Below, one piece after another: positions 11,011 through 22,840 of a DNA stretch of 64,000 nucleotides. A program made the position numbers and the translations under genes. The notes under the pieces were generated by a model. It saw nothing but the letters and a program-made list of their open reading frames with translations, was not told the DNA's origin and did no database searches. Positions within the stretch are counted from its first letter, which is position 1. Each line of letters begins with the position of its first letter. The DNA lies in the NCBI GenBank assembly GCA_033060915.1, contig CM065390.1, positions 13,980,001-14,044,000 of the forward strand, in the 5' to 3' direction. Source of the stretch: Euryodendron excelsum. Taxonomy: Eukaryota; Streptophyta; Magnoliopsida; Ericales; Pentaphylacaceae.

Positions 11011-12846
11011 TGCATCTACCTTTCTAGTATAAATAACAAGGTAGTGCTTGTTTTTTTTGCAATATACGAACAAAAAAAATAATAGAAAAGTCACAGGTAG
11101 GCTTTGCTAATTTGAGTAGAACCATAGAATGATGCTCTCAATTAGGTCAAAGTACTAAAAGTAGCGTACCAGCGAGAGTGTTACGATATTCAAAGCCAGA
11201 AAACAGAAATTTGAGAGGAGGGAGGGAGAAATCGTGTTTCCTTTTTGTTTTTTTATTATCTTTTGTTTTAAAAAATTACATATTCTTACATTGGGCAAAC
11301 AAATATTTTCCATTGAAGGCATTCTTTTAGCCTCATTTGGTTATGGTTTCAAATTTTTCATAGTGTTTTCCTTATATTATTTGTGTTTTATAGAATGAAA
11401 ATAATAGGAAATTTGAAAAGGCCTATGGTCTCATAAGGTTTGCATTTTCATATAAAAATGTTTGAACTTTAGAAAATAATTTTTTTTATAGTTTTTTAAA
11501 TAGAGTTGTTTTTAAAAAATTTCTTGAAAACAATTTTCAAAACTAGTTTATCTAATGCAGTTTTAACAATTTTCAAAAAACAAAACTAGATAAAAAGAAC
11601 TGTTGCTACCAATGTATGGGCTCTTTTTAAGCAAGTGATTTGTTAAAATCTTGACACTCGGTTGGTTGTAGTCCCCAAGCTACCACTAAATTAAGATCAA
11701 ATTTGATTAATTTAATAGCTTAGAAGTGCCGTTGAAATAGGTCCGCATAAAGTAAATAGTGTAGGAGGGAAATAAGATTAAATGGGTCTGCGACAAACTC
11801 ATAATCGAACCAATCATTGAAATCGAACCGAACCAATTCAAGTCATTTCGTGTTGGTTCACTGTGATTTCATGGTACAGGTTGGATTAGGTAAGATCAAT
11901 TAGGGTTGGGTCCAGTTTTTTATATTGCATAGAGACTAATTTATTCATTCAGAAACTAAATAAAAAAATCTCCATTTTGCATCCTCAATTTTCAAAAGAA
12001 GTTTTTTATAATAATGTACAAAACAAAGCCATAATAATTAAGTACAACAAATTGAAGACAATATAGAAAAAATTTTGTAATATATGCTCACTGGACCTCA
12101 ATTCTGTTTGTTTTGGGTTGGGGTGGGTCTTATAAAATACTAACGCAAGACCAAGTCAAAATAAACGAGTTGATTATTTTAAGATTCTGAACCGAGATCT
12201 AGACAAACTCAAACCAAACAGAACAAGGTTCGATTGATCCGGTTCTCATATTTTTTTGATTCTTTTATGCACTCTTTATTTCCCTTGAGTTGAAACTGGA
12301 TTGGTTCAGTTATCAGATTTTTCGATTCTTTTATGCACCCTTTATTTCCCTATTTCCCTCGAGCTATCAGACGCCATCCCTGCTCATTCTTTCCGAATTC
12401 TTCATAAATTCCATATTGTTTCAATATTGAGAATGACTGACAAGAATGTGAAACCACCTGTGTGCTCATAGCCTGTGAAGAACATGTAAAAAAACCATAA
12501 TATAAACACTTCCTGCTGCATTGCTTTTGGTTCGAAGCATGCAAACTATGAGCATCTCTACAAATCTTCTTTAGCAAGAAACTTTATAAGAAAGGGATTA
12601 AAACGTGCAGTGATAAAAGGAAAAAGTTCTGCATTCAACTAGGGTAAGCTAGGGAAAAAATAAAAAATCAAAAAAGACAAATCAAAACGTCAAAACTGAG
12701 GAATGTGCAACAGGTTAACAACTACACCTGTAACAATGTTAAAAGTTCTTCACTTCTCTGTTTTGTTTTGTTTTTTTATTTTTTTTATTTTAAATTTCCT
12801 TACTTTGATATATTAAACAACACAAAATTAAAAAAAATACATTAGA
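11011..12846. other. Intergenic DNA downstream of the PHIP1-like gene; GGTTCGGTT-type repeat patch
   Basis: No supported coding region. Bases about 11790-12320 contain repeated AACCGAACCAATT, GGTTGGATT and GGTTCGATTGATCCGGTT-like words. Similar patches recur at about 46795-47480 and 59441-59720, suggesting an old dispersed repeat. The tandem phrase TTCGATTCTTTTATGCACYCTTTATTTCCC occurs twice near 12258 and 12320. The last few hundred bases may include the PHIP1-like 3' UTR. Confidence 0.4.
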
Positions 12847-15800
12847 TTAAGTAGCACTGCGATTTGTTAGCTCAGCAGCTTGTATCTTCGGGCAAGATGA
12901 TGAAAGATGGCCTTTTTCACCGCACTCATAGCAAGTTCTTCTCCTTATCTTTCCACTGACAGAGCTCGTGCCACCATTGTCAGCTTTCTCATCAGCTTTC
13001 TTGTCAGCTTTCTTACTTGTTGGCATAGATTTTGAATTGCTCTCTGTTATTTTCTTTGGAACTGCACATCTTATTCTCACAGGTCTCCCACAAACAATCT
13101 TTTGGTCTAGTTTCAATGCCATGTTTACAGAGAGACTATCAGTGAAATCTACATGGGCATAACCTCTAAACTCCCCTGTTTCCTTGTCTTCACCAAATCG
13201 AATTGCAGATATACTGCAATCTGAGAAAAGTTTCTTCAGATCATCCTCAGTTATATCCCATGATAAATTTCCAGCATACACCCTATTGTAACCTTCCACA
13301 ATTGCAGGAGCAAAATCAGATACATTTTTAACTCTAGTTGACTGGTAGCGCTGGATTTTCAGGAAGAGTCCACCCCTGCACAAAATAAAGTTTCCATAAG
13401 CATGATGGAGGAAAATTAAGATACTGGTAATAACATGTAGTTTTTATGTTACTCACATGTCGGATCCATCAAGGGCCAAGGCTCTTTTAGCTGCAGCTTC
13501 AGTCTACAAAAGAAATGCAGAAACAGAATCAAGCCCACAAGAACTCTTCTAGTTATTGAAGAATACATGTTCAATGCATTGTGTAAAAATTTCAACACTT
13601 GAATGAATGAATCTTTCAGATCCCCCTCCCTTCCTCACTTAAATCCAGCCAATTCTTATACAACTTCTAGCCAATATGATATGGCCTCCTGGAAGGAGTG
13701 CCAACATTTTGAAGAAATTTGGAATTTCAGTTCGGGATGGATCTGGACCAAAAGAAGGCTGCTGCTGGTTTTCATGTGTGTGTTGGGGGTGGGGGCTGAA
13801 GTTTGACCAGGACTAGAAGTGACACTGGAACCAAATTTGGAATCTTGCTCCAGCCTTCCATTAATGCCCATCACAGCAAGTGTCTAACAACCTTATTACA
13901 ACACCAAAGATGACCAATGCTTTGATATAGACGACATCACCGTACCAAAGAAGAAAGGACCTAGACCACTGCTTTGATGTGCTGCAGGTAGTTATGCAAG
14001 GCATGGTTACTGAAGTTGCCAAGCATTTAACAGAGAAGATCAGGGTGCCACAGAAGAAAGGACCTAGACCATCAGTTTGATGTGCTTCAAGAAGTTATGT
14101 GAGGCGTGCATGCCAAGTACTACCTCACATGTGAAGCACTAACACCGCCAGGGATCCATAAGATGCCAAGAGTTAGTGAACCTTAAAGACAGAATAGGAT
14201 TAGAGAGTGTTTCTGGTGTCGATTACTGACATCAATCAACAGTCTTTTGGGCTCTAGGGAGATAAAGCTTCCAATTTGGGTCGTAATCACCAGATGTTTC
14301 CTCCCACTTGAAACCGAGGTCAGTGGACATTGATTATTGTCACACAGATCGCACCTCATTTATACTCAGCTACTCTAATAATCGTCAAGAAGCTATAATC
14401 ACCTACTGATCATCTCTTATAAGGGTGAGGACAAGAATAGTCCACAAGAGTGGAAAAACAGCATAAATTAAGAATGACGCAGCTAACGTGAGAAAGTTCC
14501 CACAATGGAAAACGAAACAATTTGAAATGGGCACCGGGGAGGACAGGGTGGTCTAGGAAATAATACCACTCTTGCTTCACTTTCACCCAGCCAACAAATA
14601 CAGTGAAATTGGAGATCAATGAGATGAGCGATGTGCTCAAAGTTACTAAAGTAGAAACCTTTTGTCCTTATATATAGTGACTAACATCTTCTTAAGAAAC
14701 AGCGGTAATGAAACTCGGCTAAGATTTGCATCATCTCTAATACTTTTCCATATTGCCGTAGAATTTTAAGAATAGGCTATCTTCCCAGGTTTAAAGTCAA
14801 ATTTGTAATATTGGTCACAACTCTTTACCAAACTACCCCGTCCCTTGGAAAACTAAAAAATAAAATAGAAAGATAAAGAAAGAAAATATAAGCACATGGA
14901 TTACCCACCCACCCACCCTCCCTCCCTCCCACAACAGTCAAATGTATAAACTTGAGAGGTCAAATTTTAAACTCATTATGCTTAGAAAGACTTCCTGAGT
15001 TTAATGTCAAATTTGTGACATTGACCATCTTGTAAACAACCCATCTGGACAGCAACCCAAAGTACATGCACTCACACACTCAAAACACTCACAAACACAC
15101 ATTTTCAAGTATAAACTCTAAATTCATTTGGCAAACCAAGCACCGATCTGCACTTTGCAAGGGTTTTGAAGTGTGTTAACCAACATTGTTTAAATGCATC
15201 ATGGATGAAAATAACAAAAACAAGCACTGCTAAAATGCAGAAACTAATCTATGAAAGTACCTACCTTGAAATTGATAATGGCAATTCCTCTAAACTTCCC
15301 ACTCTCAGGAAACTTCATACAATCAACTTCAGTTATGGTGCCACAACCTTCAAAGTAACTCCGAATATCATCCTCAGTCGAATAATATGGAATTCCTCCC
15401 ACATAGACTTTTGTAACAACCTTCCCAGTTTCTTGACTGTAAAAATAGAACCCAACTCATGAAATCAATGAAAAGCTTAAAACACAACATTATTCCCATA
15501 ACAAAATAAGACATCTTCATTTCAATACTAAATACTCCAAAGAAAGACTCAGTTTTTTAAGCCGTATGAAAGGAAAAGAGAAAGGGAGGTACAGAATAGT
15601 AGCTACGGTTTTTTCGACTTGTAAATAATACCATCTCCCCTACCCTAAAAAAAAAAAAAACCAAAAAGGAGTTATAGCATCAAATGAAAAAAAAAAATCT
15701 GTTGAATTAAATAATCAAAAAGAGATTTCGAATACTTTTTTTTTCCCTGTTATTCTTCCAAGTTTGCTATACAGTAGAAACAAAATAGAATGAAGCGCAT

Positions 15801-16755
15801 AAAATCATTCCATACAGGTATCAAACAAATAAGATAATTCTGGAAAACATAGCTTTCAGCAAAACAACTATGTTTAACTACTCAAACTACAATTACACAC
15901 ATCATAAAAAGCTAAATCTGGAACATTGATCAGTTATTTTTTATTTTTATATTTTGGGATGAGGTTGGGGTTGGGGGAAGAGGTGAACTCGAGACCCCCT
16001 TATATTTCCATGACAAGAATCCGAAATTCTACTACACAACCAATAAACTCTGTTCATATACAGAATTCAGAGCAGAGTGACAGAAACTCAACCAAATTAA
16101 TGCACCAAAACTAGCACATCACAAAATGAACTCAACCAACTCATAAGCATATAAATCACAAACATCCAATCTTACAATTTGGCTAATTTTGCAATAAAAA
16201 AGAAAAAGAAGAACAACCATACCTATCACTGGCATTAATTGTCTCTGTCAACCCTTGTTCACTCCCTCCATTTGCACTCTTCTCACCCTCCTCCACTTCC
16301 TCGCTCTCTGCATTATTCCCCTTCTTGTTCTTGTTCTTCTTTTTCTTCTTCTTCTTCTTCCTCTGCGAATTCTTTGCCGCTACGTTCTCCGCCGACTCCG
16401 AACCTCCACTCTCCAACCCCTCATCTCTCTTCCTCTTCCTTTTCCTCTTCTTCTCATTCACAGCCTCTGACCCACCTTCCTCACTCTTTTTCTCTGAATC
16501 ACCACTACCACTTCTGTTCACATCCTCTGGACCTTGCAAAGAGACGGTTTTTCTGCGTTTCTCTCTCTTGGACAACCTGGGTTTCTGGGTTGCAGAGCCC
16601 AGGAGGGACTTGAGGGACTGTTGCGTCAGCGAGTTCGGCTCTGGGTTTGTGGAATCGTTGTGAGTCAGGTCGTTCTGTGCCGCCTCTGATGCTGATAACG
16701 ACTCCGCCAGAGCAGCTCTGGCTTTCTGCTTTAACCTTTTGTTCGATAAAACCAT
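12847..16755 (-). CDS. PHIP1: Phragmoplastin-interacting protein 1-like RNA-binding protein (two RRMs, one CCHC zinc knuckle)
   Basis: Four exons read in phase: 16755-16223, 15436-15265, 13503-13457 and 13375-12847. They give about 426 residues. Residues 1-177 are lysine-rich, with KRKRKRKR and a run of eight lysines, and likely disordered. RRM1 (about 188-265) has VYVGGI and GKFRGIAIINF and is spread over exons 2-4. RRM2 (about 283-356) has VYAGNL and GEFRGYAHVDF. The C-terminus has one CX2CX4HX4C knuckle (C399, C402, H407, C412). Known for the family: Arabidopsis PHIP1 binds phragmoplastin and Rop1 and Ran2 mRNA at the forming cell plate; as I recall it is longer and has more than one zinc knuckle. 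All junctions have GT-AG and fit phase. The 5' UTR is GA-rich (CT on the plus strand reads GA). A TATA-like box lies 16976-16967. Confidence 0.88.
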
Positions 16756-16792
16756 TTTCGATTCTTAATAGCATACATACATATATTGTGCT

Positions 16793-16826
<34 letters not shown>

Positions 16827-16848
16827 GACAGAGAGAGAGAGAGAGAGA
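16793..16848. repeat. (GA)n microsatellite in the PHIP1-like 5' leader
   Basis: GA dinucleotide run with two GACA interruptions. It begins about 38 bp upstream of the PHIP1-like ATG. On the sense (minus) strand it reads as a CT tract, common in plant 5' UTRs. Confidence 0.9.
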
Positions 16849-16966
16849 CCCAAAACGGCAAAATCAGGGACGGGGGTGTCTTGGGGGTTGGACTTGCAGC
16901 CTGGAGTTGGAAGGTAAAACCCCAAAACGTTCTCGGCAAGGAGCAAGTTGATAGTGCCAATGAAAC

Positions 16967-16976
16967 GTTTATATAT
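16967..16976 (-). promoter_or_regulatory. Candidate TATA box of the PHIP1-like gene
   Basis: TATATATAAA on the minus strand about 210 bp upstream of the ATG at 16755. That would place transcription start near 16940 and put the CT tract in the 5' UTR. Position and sequence only; no direct evidence of use. Confidence 0.45.
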
Positions 16977-16982
16977 ATTTGA

Positions 16983-17445
16983 TCGCAGTATCTTTCAGTA
17001 CGGCGTCGTTCTATCCTTTTTTTTTTAAATTTATTTACAAATTTTCACTGCTTGTATAGTGTTACATTTTACAGGCCATGCCATACCCTTCCCATTTCTT
17101 ATGTCTTTCTTTCACTGGATGATCAACTGAAAGAACGCTTCTACCACTGGCTTATGAATTGTAAAAAAGTTAGGGTGGTAAAACAAGTCAAGTCAGTTGG
17201 TTCAACTTGTGTTCAGCTGGCTACAAAATTTTCCAAAGTCGACTTGTTAGGTAAATAAAGTCAATTTGAACCTACATTACAACTCATTAAGCCTCAAAGG
17301 CCTCCAGGATAAGTGAAAGAAAAAAAATACTAACCTGTACTAATCTTCTTTAGCACACAAACTTTGTTGGTGGTGAGCCTTAAAATAAGTTCTTGTTATG
17401 CGATTAGGCCCTTTTTATATCGAAACAAGTTGTGCCAATTTGAAG
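16983..17445. other. Spacer between the PHIP1-like promoter and the outer copia element
   Basis: No supported gene. Contains short AT-rich and GTCAAGTCAGTTGGTTCAACTTG-type repeat words. The outer LTR begins at 17446. Confidence 0.4.
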
Positions 17446-18098
17446 TGTAGAATATGTCTACAGTTAAAGCGAAAGCGGTAATCAAGTTTACCTCTTGAAG
17501 CTTGTTCGAAAGCAAGCCCGAAAGAGCCGATCTTGATCTGAAAAATTCTCCCCGTGTACCTATATTCTCCTATAAATCTACCCGCAATAGAATGCAATCA
17601 AATCTTTTTGAAAAACCAAAAACATCCATACTAATCACAACTCAAGAGCCTATCTTAATTGTGTGTTTTGGGAGAAACACTGAAAGAATTGCTCACATAC
17701 TCTTGCATACGCAAAATGTAACTACTAAAAAACTTACTTCTTCTCTTAATCTCTTGAACATTTATAAGTCTAGAATGGATCTACCATTCCTAGTTCTTGG
17801 TGGTTGCCACATGCCCCGACCACTAAGATAAGTGGGGACATACTTGAACAACCACCCCAACCACCAAGGTAAATGGAAGTATGCTTAAAAAATCACCCCA
17901 GCCACTAAGGTAAATCGGAGCATGCTTAAACAACCACTCCAACCACTAAGGTAAGTGGGAGCATGCTTGAACAACCATTCTAACCACCAAAGTAAGTGGG
18001 AGCATGCTTAATGGTGGGTGGGTCTTTAGGTTAGGGCATATCCATGGGCGCCTAAACCGGTCCGAACTCGAAACCGACCCAAACCGGTCATACCAACA
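17446..18098 (-). repeat. 3' LTR of the outer copia element
   Basis: 653 bp, matching 34807-35407. It contains about five copies of a roughly 41-bp minisatellite unit (AACCACCAAGGTAAGTGGGAGC...) between about 17795 and 18010. The 5' LTR has about four units of the same repeat, which together with a longer end segment (18045-18090) explains the length difference. Confidence 0.88.
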
Positions 18099-18289
18099 TC
18101 TCCCACTCGCACATGGATATACATCAGAACAATAACAATCTCTCGACCAGCTAAACACCACAATGTAAGATCATACAACAAATAAGTCATGCGACCGCTG
18201 AATACACTTAAGTTTTGGGAGCTCTATACCAAACTTATAAAAGCCAGCATAAAGACATCAACCACATCTGAAAATGAGAAACAAGTGTC

Positions 18290-19411
18290 TTAAGTACCTC
18301 GAATCCATCAAAATACATCGGTGTAGGTATCTTCATCCCCTCTAGAAGCATACCTAACCCCTAGAGGTCAGCACTATACTCATACTTACATCACAATACT
18401 AAAAAGCGAATGTAAGTTGCGCGCTATGAATATATGTCTAATGCATATGATAATCCTTCATTTGCTCTCATGCCACTCGGATCAGGACTAACCATTTTTC
18501 CAACGATGTCTGGAAGGCTGAATCAATCATGACCATAAGGTTTCATGACAAAGTAGCTGCATTAACCCTTTCACCTTATGGCATAATCAAAAGTCATAAT
18601 GAGGGTACAGTAACATATGATCACTATTAATTAGTAAAGGCTCACACGGTGAAGAGATTAGGGATTCATTCACCTCCTTAAGTTTGGTTGCTTAGCACAT
18701 GTAGTACGAATATATGTTACAATGGATAGTTCCCTCAAGGAACCTATGTCAAACTATCAACACTGTACAAATCTTAGTCTAGTTGCTAAACAAACACCTA
18801 ACTTGTGTTTCTCATTTGCTTGCTCTTTAATAAGGCGACAAAATGTAAAACTCAAGTACCCCGAATCCTTCAAAATACATCAATGTAGGTATCTTCATCC
18901 CTTCTAGAAGCATACTTAACCCCTCAAGGTCAGCACTGTACTCATACTTACATCACAATACTGAAAAGTGAATGTAAGTTGCACGCTATGAATATATGCC
19001 TGATGTATATGATAATCCTTCATTTGCCCTCATGCCACTAGAATCAGGACTAATTGATTTCCCAACGATGTCCGAAAAGTTGAATCAATCATGACCATAA
19101 GGTTTCATGCCAAAGTAGATGCATTAACTCTTTCACCTCATGGCATAATCAAAAGTCATAATGAGGGTATAGTAACATATGATCACTATTGATTAGTAAG
19201 GGCTCACACAATGAAGAGACTGGGGACTCATTCACCTCCTTAAGTTTGGTTGCTTAGCACATGTAGTATGAATACATGTTACAGTGATAGTTCCCTTGAG
19301 GAACCTATGTCAGACTATCAACACTATACAGATCTTAGTCTAGTCGCTAAATAAGCGTCTAACTTGTGTTTCTCATCTACTCGCTCTCTAATAAGGCGAC
19401 AAAATGTAAAA
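18290..19411 (-). repeat. 561-bp tandem duplication in the 3' untranslated part of the outer copia element
   Basis: Two direct copies, about 18290-18850 and 18851-19411, share nearly all landmarks in order, for example GTAGGTATCTTCATCCC, TCAATCATGACCATAAGG and AATAAGGCGACAAAATG. They differ by scattered, mostly transition substitutions, at roughly one base in ten to fifteen by eye. The duplication lies between RNase H and the polypurine tract. Confidence 0.9.
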
Positions 19412-19735
19412 CTCACATCTGGCTTTTAAATAGGTTATGGTGGATATCGAAAAATAACCACCATCAATCTTCAACAATCAAATCTCATACTATCTCAAAA
19501 TAGGGCGACGCAATAGCCTGTAGCATCTTAACTTTGCTTGCTCTCAAAAGTGCCAAAAGTGATAGCTCGTGTGAGAGAGCCTATTAACCTACTGACATAC
19601 TCTCAATCTTATATATGTGTTATGCAATAAACAAAATTATACAGTAGTTACTGAACTGAATTATGCATCATAACATAAAATATCCAAACATCCAAAAAGG
19701 TACAAAATGATCAACTGATAACAAACTACACATCA

Positions 19736-20380
19736 TCACCACTTATGCAGTCCAAGTGCCCTAACATGAGTGACAAAAGTCTCTCTACCAATGGGCTTTG
19801 TCATAGGGTCTACTAACATGCAACTCGTAAGGATGTGAGCTAGGATCACCTCCCTCTGTGCTACCATGTCTCTAATAAAATGATGTCTCATATCAATGTT
19901 TTTTGTCCTGCCGTGGTACTTAGGATCCTTAGCATAGGGCAATGCTATCATGCTATCACAATGAATAGTCAAAGTCTTAAAAGGGAATGTGATGACATCC
20001 AAATATCTAAGGAACCTCTTCAACCAAATAGCCTCCTGTACAGTAGACGAGCACCTCATAAACTCTGCATCCACAATGGACACGGCAATGCAAGACTGCT
20101 TCTTGCTGCTCCATAAAATGGCCCCACCACTGAGCAAGAAGGCATATCCCGATGTGAACTTCCACTCATCAAGGTCGCCACCCCAATCAACATCACTGTA
20201 GCCGACTAAATGCATATTAAAATGCTGATAACATAGTACAGAATCTGCAGTCCCTTTCAAATACCTCAGTATCCTCTTGATTGCTTTCCAATGAGCAGGT
20301 CTTGGGTTGGATTGGTAACGACTCACTAACCCAACAACATAACTAATATCAAGGCTAGTACACATCACAATGTACATCAA
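19736..20380 (-). pseudogene. Copia RNase H domain of the outer element
   Basis: A 214-codon open frame reads MMYIVMCTSLDISYVVG, the tail of copia RT, then the RNase H block: GYSDVDWGGDLDEWKFTSGY, LSGGAILWSSKKQ, EAIWLKRFL, IHCDSMIAL and TKNIDMRHHFIRD. These match the conserved copia RNase H motifs in order. The frame is intact here, but it has no functional upstream pol. Confidence 0.9.
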
Positions 20381-21276
20381 GCTCCCTACAACACTGGAAT
20401 ATCATACTCGGGACACATGTTCTTTATCTTCTGAAGTCTTAGGTTCCATACCAAGGCTTAGGCTCTCTCGCCTTTCGCAATAGAAGTAGCAATGGGTTTG
20501 CAATCTTGCATTCTGAATCGCTCAAGGACCTTCTTAATATAAGTCTCTTTAGACAAACCAAGAAGTCTCTTGGAGCGATCTCTTAGGGATCTTTACTCCC
20601 AATACAAAACTCGCTTCTCCTATGTCCTTCATCTCGAAAGTAAATGATAACCACCCTCTAGTGGAAACAATCAACTCCATGTCATTACTAGTCAATAAGA
20701 TATCATCCACATAAATTGACAATATAATGAAACTGCCATTAGACTATTTAACGTACACACAATGGTCCGCATCGATCATCGTGAACTTATTAGAAAATAA
20801 TGGCTTGATGAAATCTTAAGTATCATAGCCTGGATGATTGCTTTAGACCATAGATAGAGTTACGAAGCTTACATACCTTATGCTTCTAGCTAGCAACTAC
20901 ATAACCCTCAGGTTGATCTATGTAGATTTTCTCATCCAGCTCACCGTTGAGGAATGCAATCTTAACGTCCATCTGGTACAGCTCCAAATCCAAATAAGCT
21001 ACAATGGCTAACATAAGGCGAATGGAAGCAAATCTAACTACCGGGGAGAAAGTCTCCTCATAGTCAATACCCTCTCACTGAGTGTATCCCTTTGCGACCA
21101 AACGTGCCTTGTACATCTCAATAAAACCATCCGCCTTACATTTGACTTTGAGAATCCATTTGTTCCCAATGGCCTTATGTTCAGGTGGGAGTTCAACCAA
21201 GTTCTAGACTTGACTAACTCCCATGGAATCTATCTCATCGTCTATAGCAGCAATCCATTTCTCTCTAATAGGTGAT
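20381..21276 (-). pseudogene. Copia reverse transcriptase remnant, 3' part after the nested insertion
   Basis: Reading the minus strand from the insertion edge gives SPIREKWIAAIDDEIDSM, AIGNKWILKVK, then DYEETFSPVVRFASIR, LDLELYQMDVKIAFLNGEL and, near 20700, YVDDILLTSND. These are the conserved copia RT blocks including the catalytic YVDD. Several in-frame stops and frame changes occur (for example after GVSQV and GYTQ), so it is not functional. Confidence 0.9.
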
Positions 21277-21281
21277 GAGAG
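21277..21281 (+). other. Target-site duplication, left copy (GAGAG)
   Basis: GAGAG directly before the nested LTR at 21282 is repeated at 31047-31051 directly after the element. Five bases is the usual copia duplication length. Confidence 0.9.
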
Positions 21282-22493
21282 TGTTGACTCAAGGTTGATC
21301 CCCATGTTGATTTTGATGATAACAAAACCATGTGGTTGTTATCTAATGATTTCACTTGAGTGTGCAGATTAGATTACAATCATTTGATAACAAGAAAATA
21401 ATTGAGTTGATCGGTTGAGTATCAAACAAGAAGATTACTTAGACAATCTTATTCTTGAAGAGATTGAAGATGCTCATGGAGTTCAACAAGTATTGAAAAG
21501 AAGGATACAAGTGATTGAAGATCTTATAATGATTCAAGAAGTTATTCAAAGAAGCAAAGCACTCACACAAGATTATTTGAAGAGTTTTCAAGTTGACATG
21601 GAATCAATTCTTGAAGACTAAAGTACAAATAAAAGTGCAAATACAACAAAGGATTTCAAGTAAAATTGAAGACCGAAGAGCTGGTACCATACAAATATGG
21701 TTTACACTTCACTATGAAGACCCTCGATCCTCATGTCCATATCAAGTCCACTATATCATCATCATGCATGCTATGAACTTCTAAATTGGTTAATTTTTCT
21801 ACTCTAAATCTGGAAAATGCATTGAGGCATAAAGCATAAAAGAAAGGGGGGAGCAACAAGTTGAAGCTTGTCAAGTAACAGTGGAGAACTTGTCACATTG
21901 AAGATATTGAAGAACTTGTGGTGAGAAGCTTGTCATGAAACAATGAAGACAAGAAGTATGATGAGTTGATATATTCAGCAATCTCATAGTTGCAACCTCA
22001 TTTAGATGACTCTTACAAGACATGGAAGCTCACCTTGAAGATTTGAAGATGTCTTGAAAGTATTGATAAGAAATCACAAGAGTTGGAAGCTTCATTGAAG
22101 ATTATGTTGAAGTCTTGAATTGATGGAAGAAGTTATATTGATTAAAGAATCCTAGAAGAAATCAATTTGATGAAGATCAAGCAAAGAGATTGAAGATGTT
22201 CAATAAGCATGAAAGATCAATTGAAGAAAAGAGATCTCAAGTCTTGAAAGCTCTCTTGAAGATTTTGAAGAAGACTTAGATCAATGGAAGAAGTGATGTT
22301 GATTGAAGAACTCTAAATATAATCAAAAGTGTATTGATTTTATCTTGAAGAGTTGAAGATGTTCTTGAAGTCAACATGCCTTGAAGAAGTCTTTTCAAGC
22401 CTTAGAAACCTTATTTGGATGATCCTTAAAGAGCTTGAAGATATTGAAGAAGATTGAAGAAGTATTGCAAAAGTTAAGGATTTTCCTAAAAAG

Positions 22494-22735
22494 AGTCGAC
22501 CCCTCAAGCAAAAGAGTCGACTCATTCAAACAGAGGCTGAAAATTCTGGTGGAACATCAAAAGAGTCGACCCCTAGCATAAAAGAGTCGACTCATTCCAA
22601 CAGAGAGTTGATTGTGCAGTTTTAGACCAAAAGAGTCGACCCCTGGACCAAAAGAGTCGACTCATTTGGGCAGAACCTTAAAAAATCTGCTGCAACACAA
22701 AAAGAGTCGACCCTTGCAGCAAAAGAGTCGACTCA
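22494..22735 (+). promoter_or_regulatory. Array of four paired GAGTCGAC motifs in the LTR, upstream of its TATA box
   Basis: Four units of roughly 62 bp each hold AAAGAGTCGACCCYT, a short gap, then AAAAGAGTCGACTCATT. This gives eight GTCGAC cores, four of them in the perfect 10-bp palindrome GAGTCGACTC. The spacers between units are not conserved while the motifs are. The array ends about 95 bp before the LTR TATA box. Sireviruses are known to carry palindromic repeats in their LTR regulatory region; equating this array with them is my inference. Confidence 0.7.
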
Positions 22736-22830
22736 TTTAAGGTAACGGCTAGTTTTTTGAACGTTACACTCCGCCGTTTTCGTATCAAATGGTCTCCCAT
22801 CCATCTCCAACGGCTATAATCAACTCAAGG

Positions 22831-22840
22831 CTATATATAC
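22831..22840 (+). promoter_or_regulatory. LTR TATA box
   Basis: CTATATATAC followed by AAGATCCCCAACACA, a typical plant TATA and start-site context. The same sequence occurs in the 3' LTR at about 30274-30283. Transcription would start near 22865 and run through gag. Confidence 0.65.

Noticed and set aside
12350..12577. 75-codon minus-strand frame downstream of the PHIP1-like stop
   Set aside because: Could be part of the 3' UTR; no zinc-knuckle or other motif continues from PHIP1 and no splice link was found.
16239..16663. Several 70-124-codon plus-strand frames rich in Ser/Phe/Leu
   Set aside because: They are the antisense of the lysine/serine-rich PHIP1 exon 1, whose composition avoids stops on the other strand.
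21415..21621. 67-codon frame (MSIKQEDYLDNLI) found identically in both nested LTRs
   Set aside because: It lies in the upstream part of the LTR, before the TATA box. Identity between the two places is explained by LTR duplication, not selection on coding.
22494..22735. CRISPR-like array (regular repeats with unique spacers)
   Set aside because: Units are short palindromes within a plant retrotransposon LTR and are copied in the other LTR. There are no cas genes and the organism is a plant.
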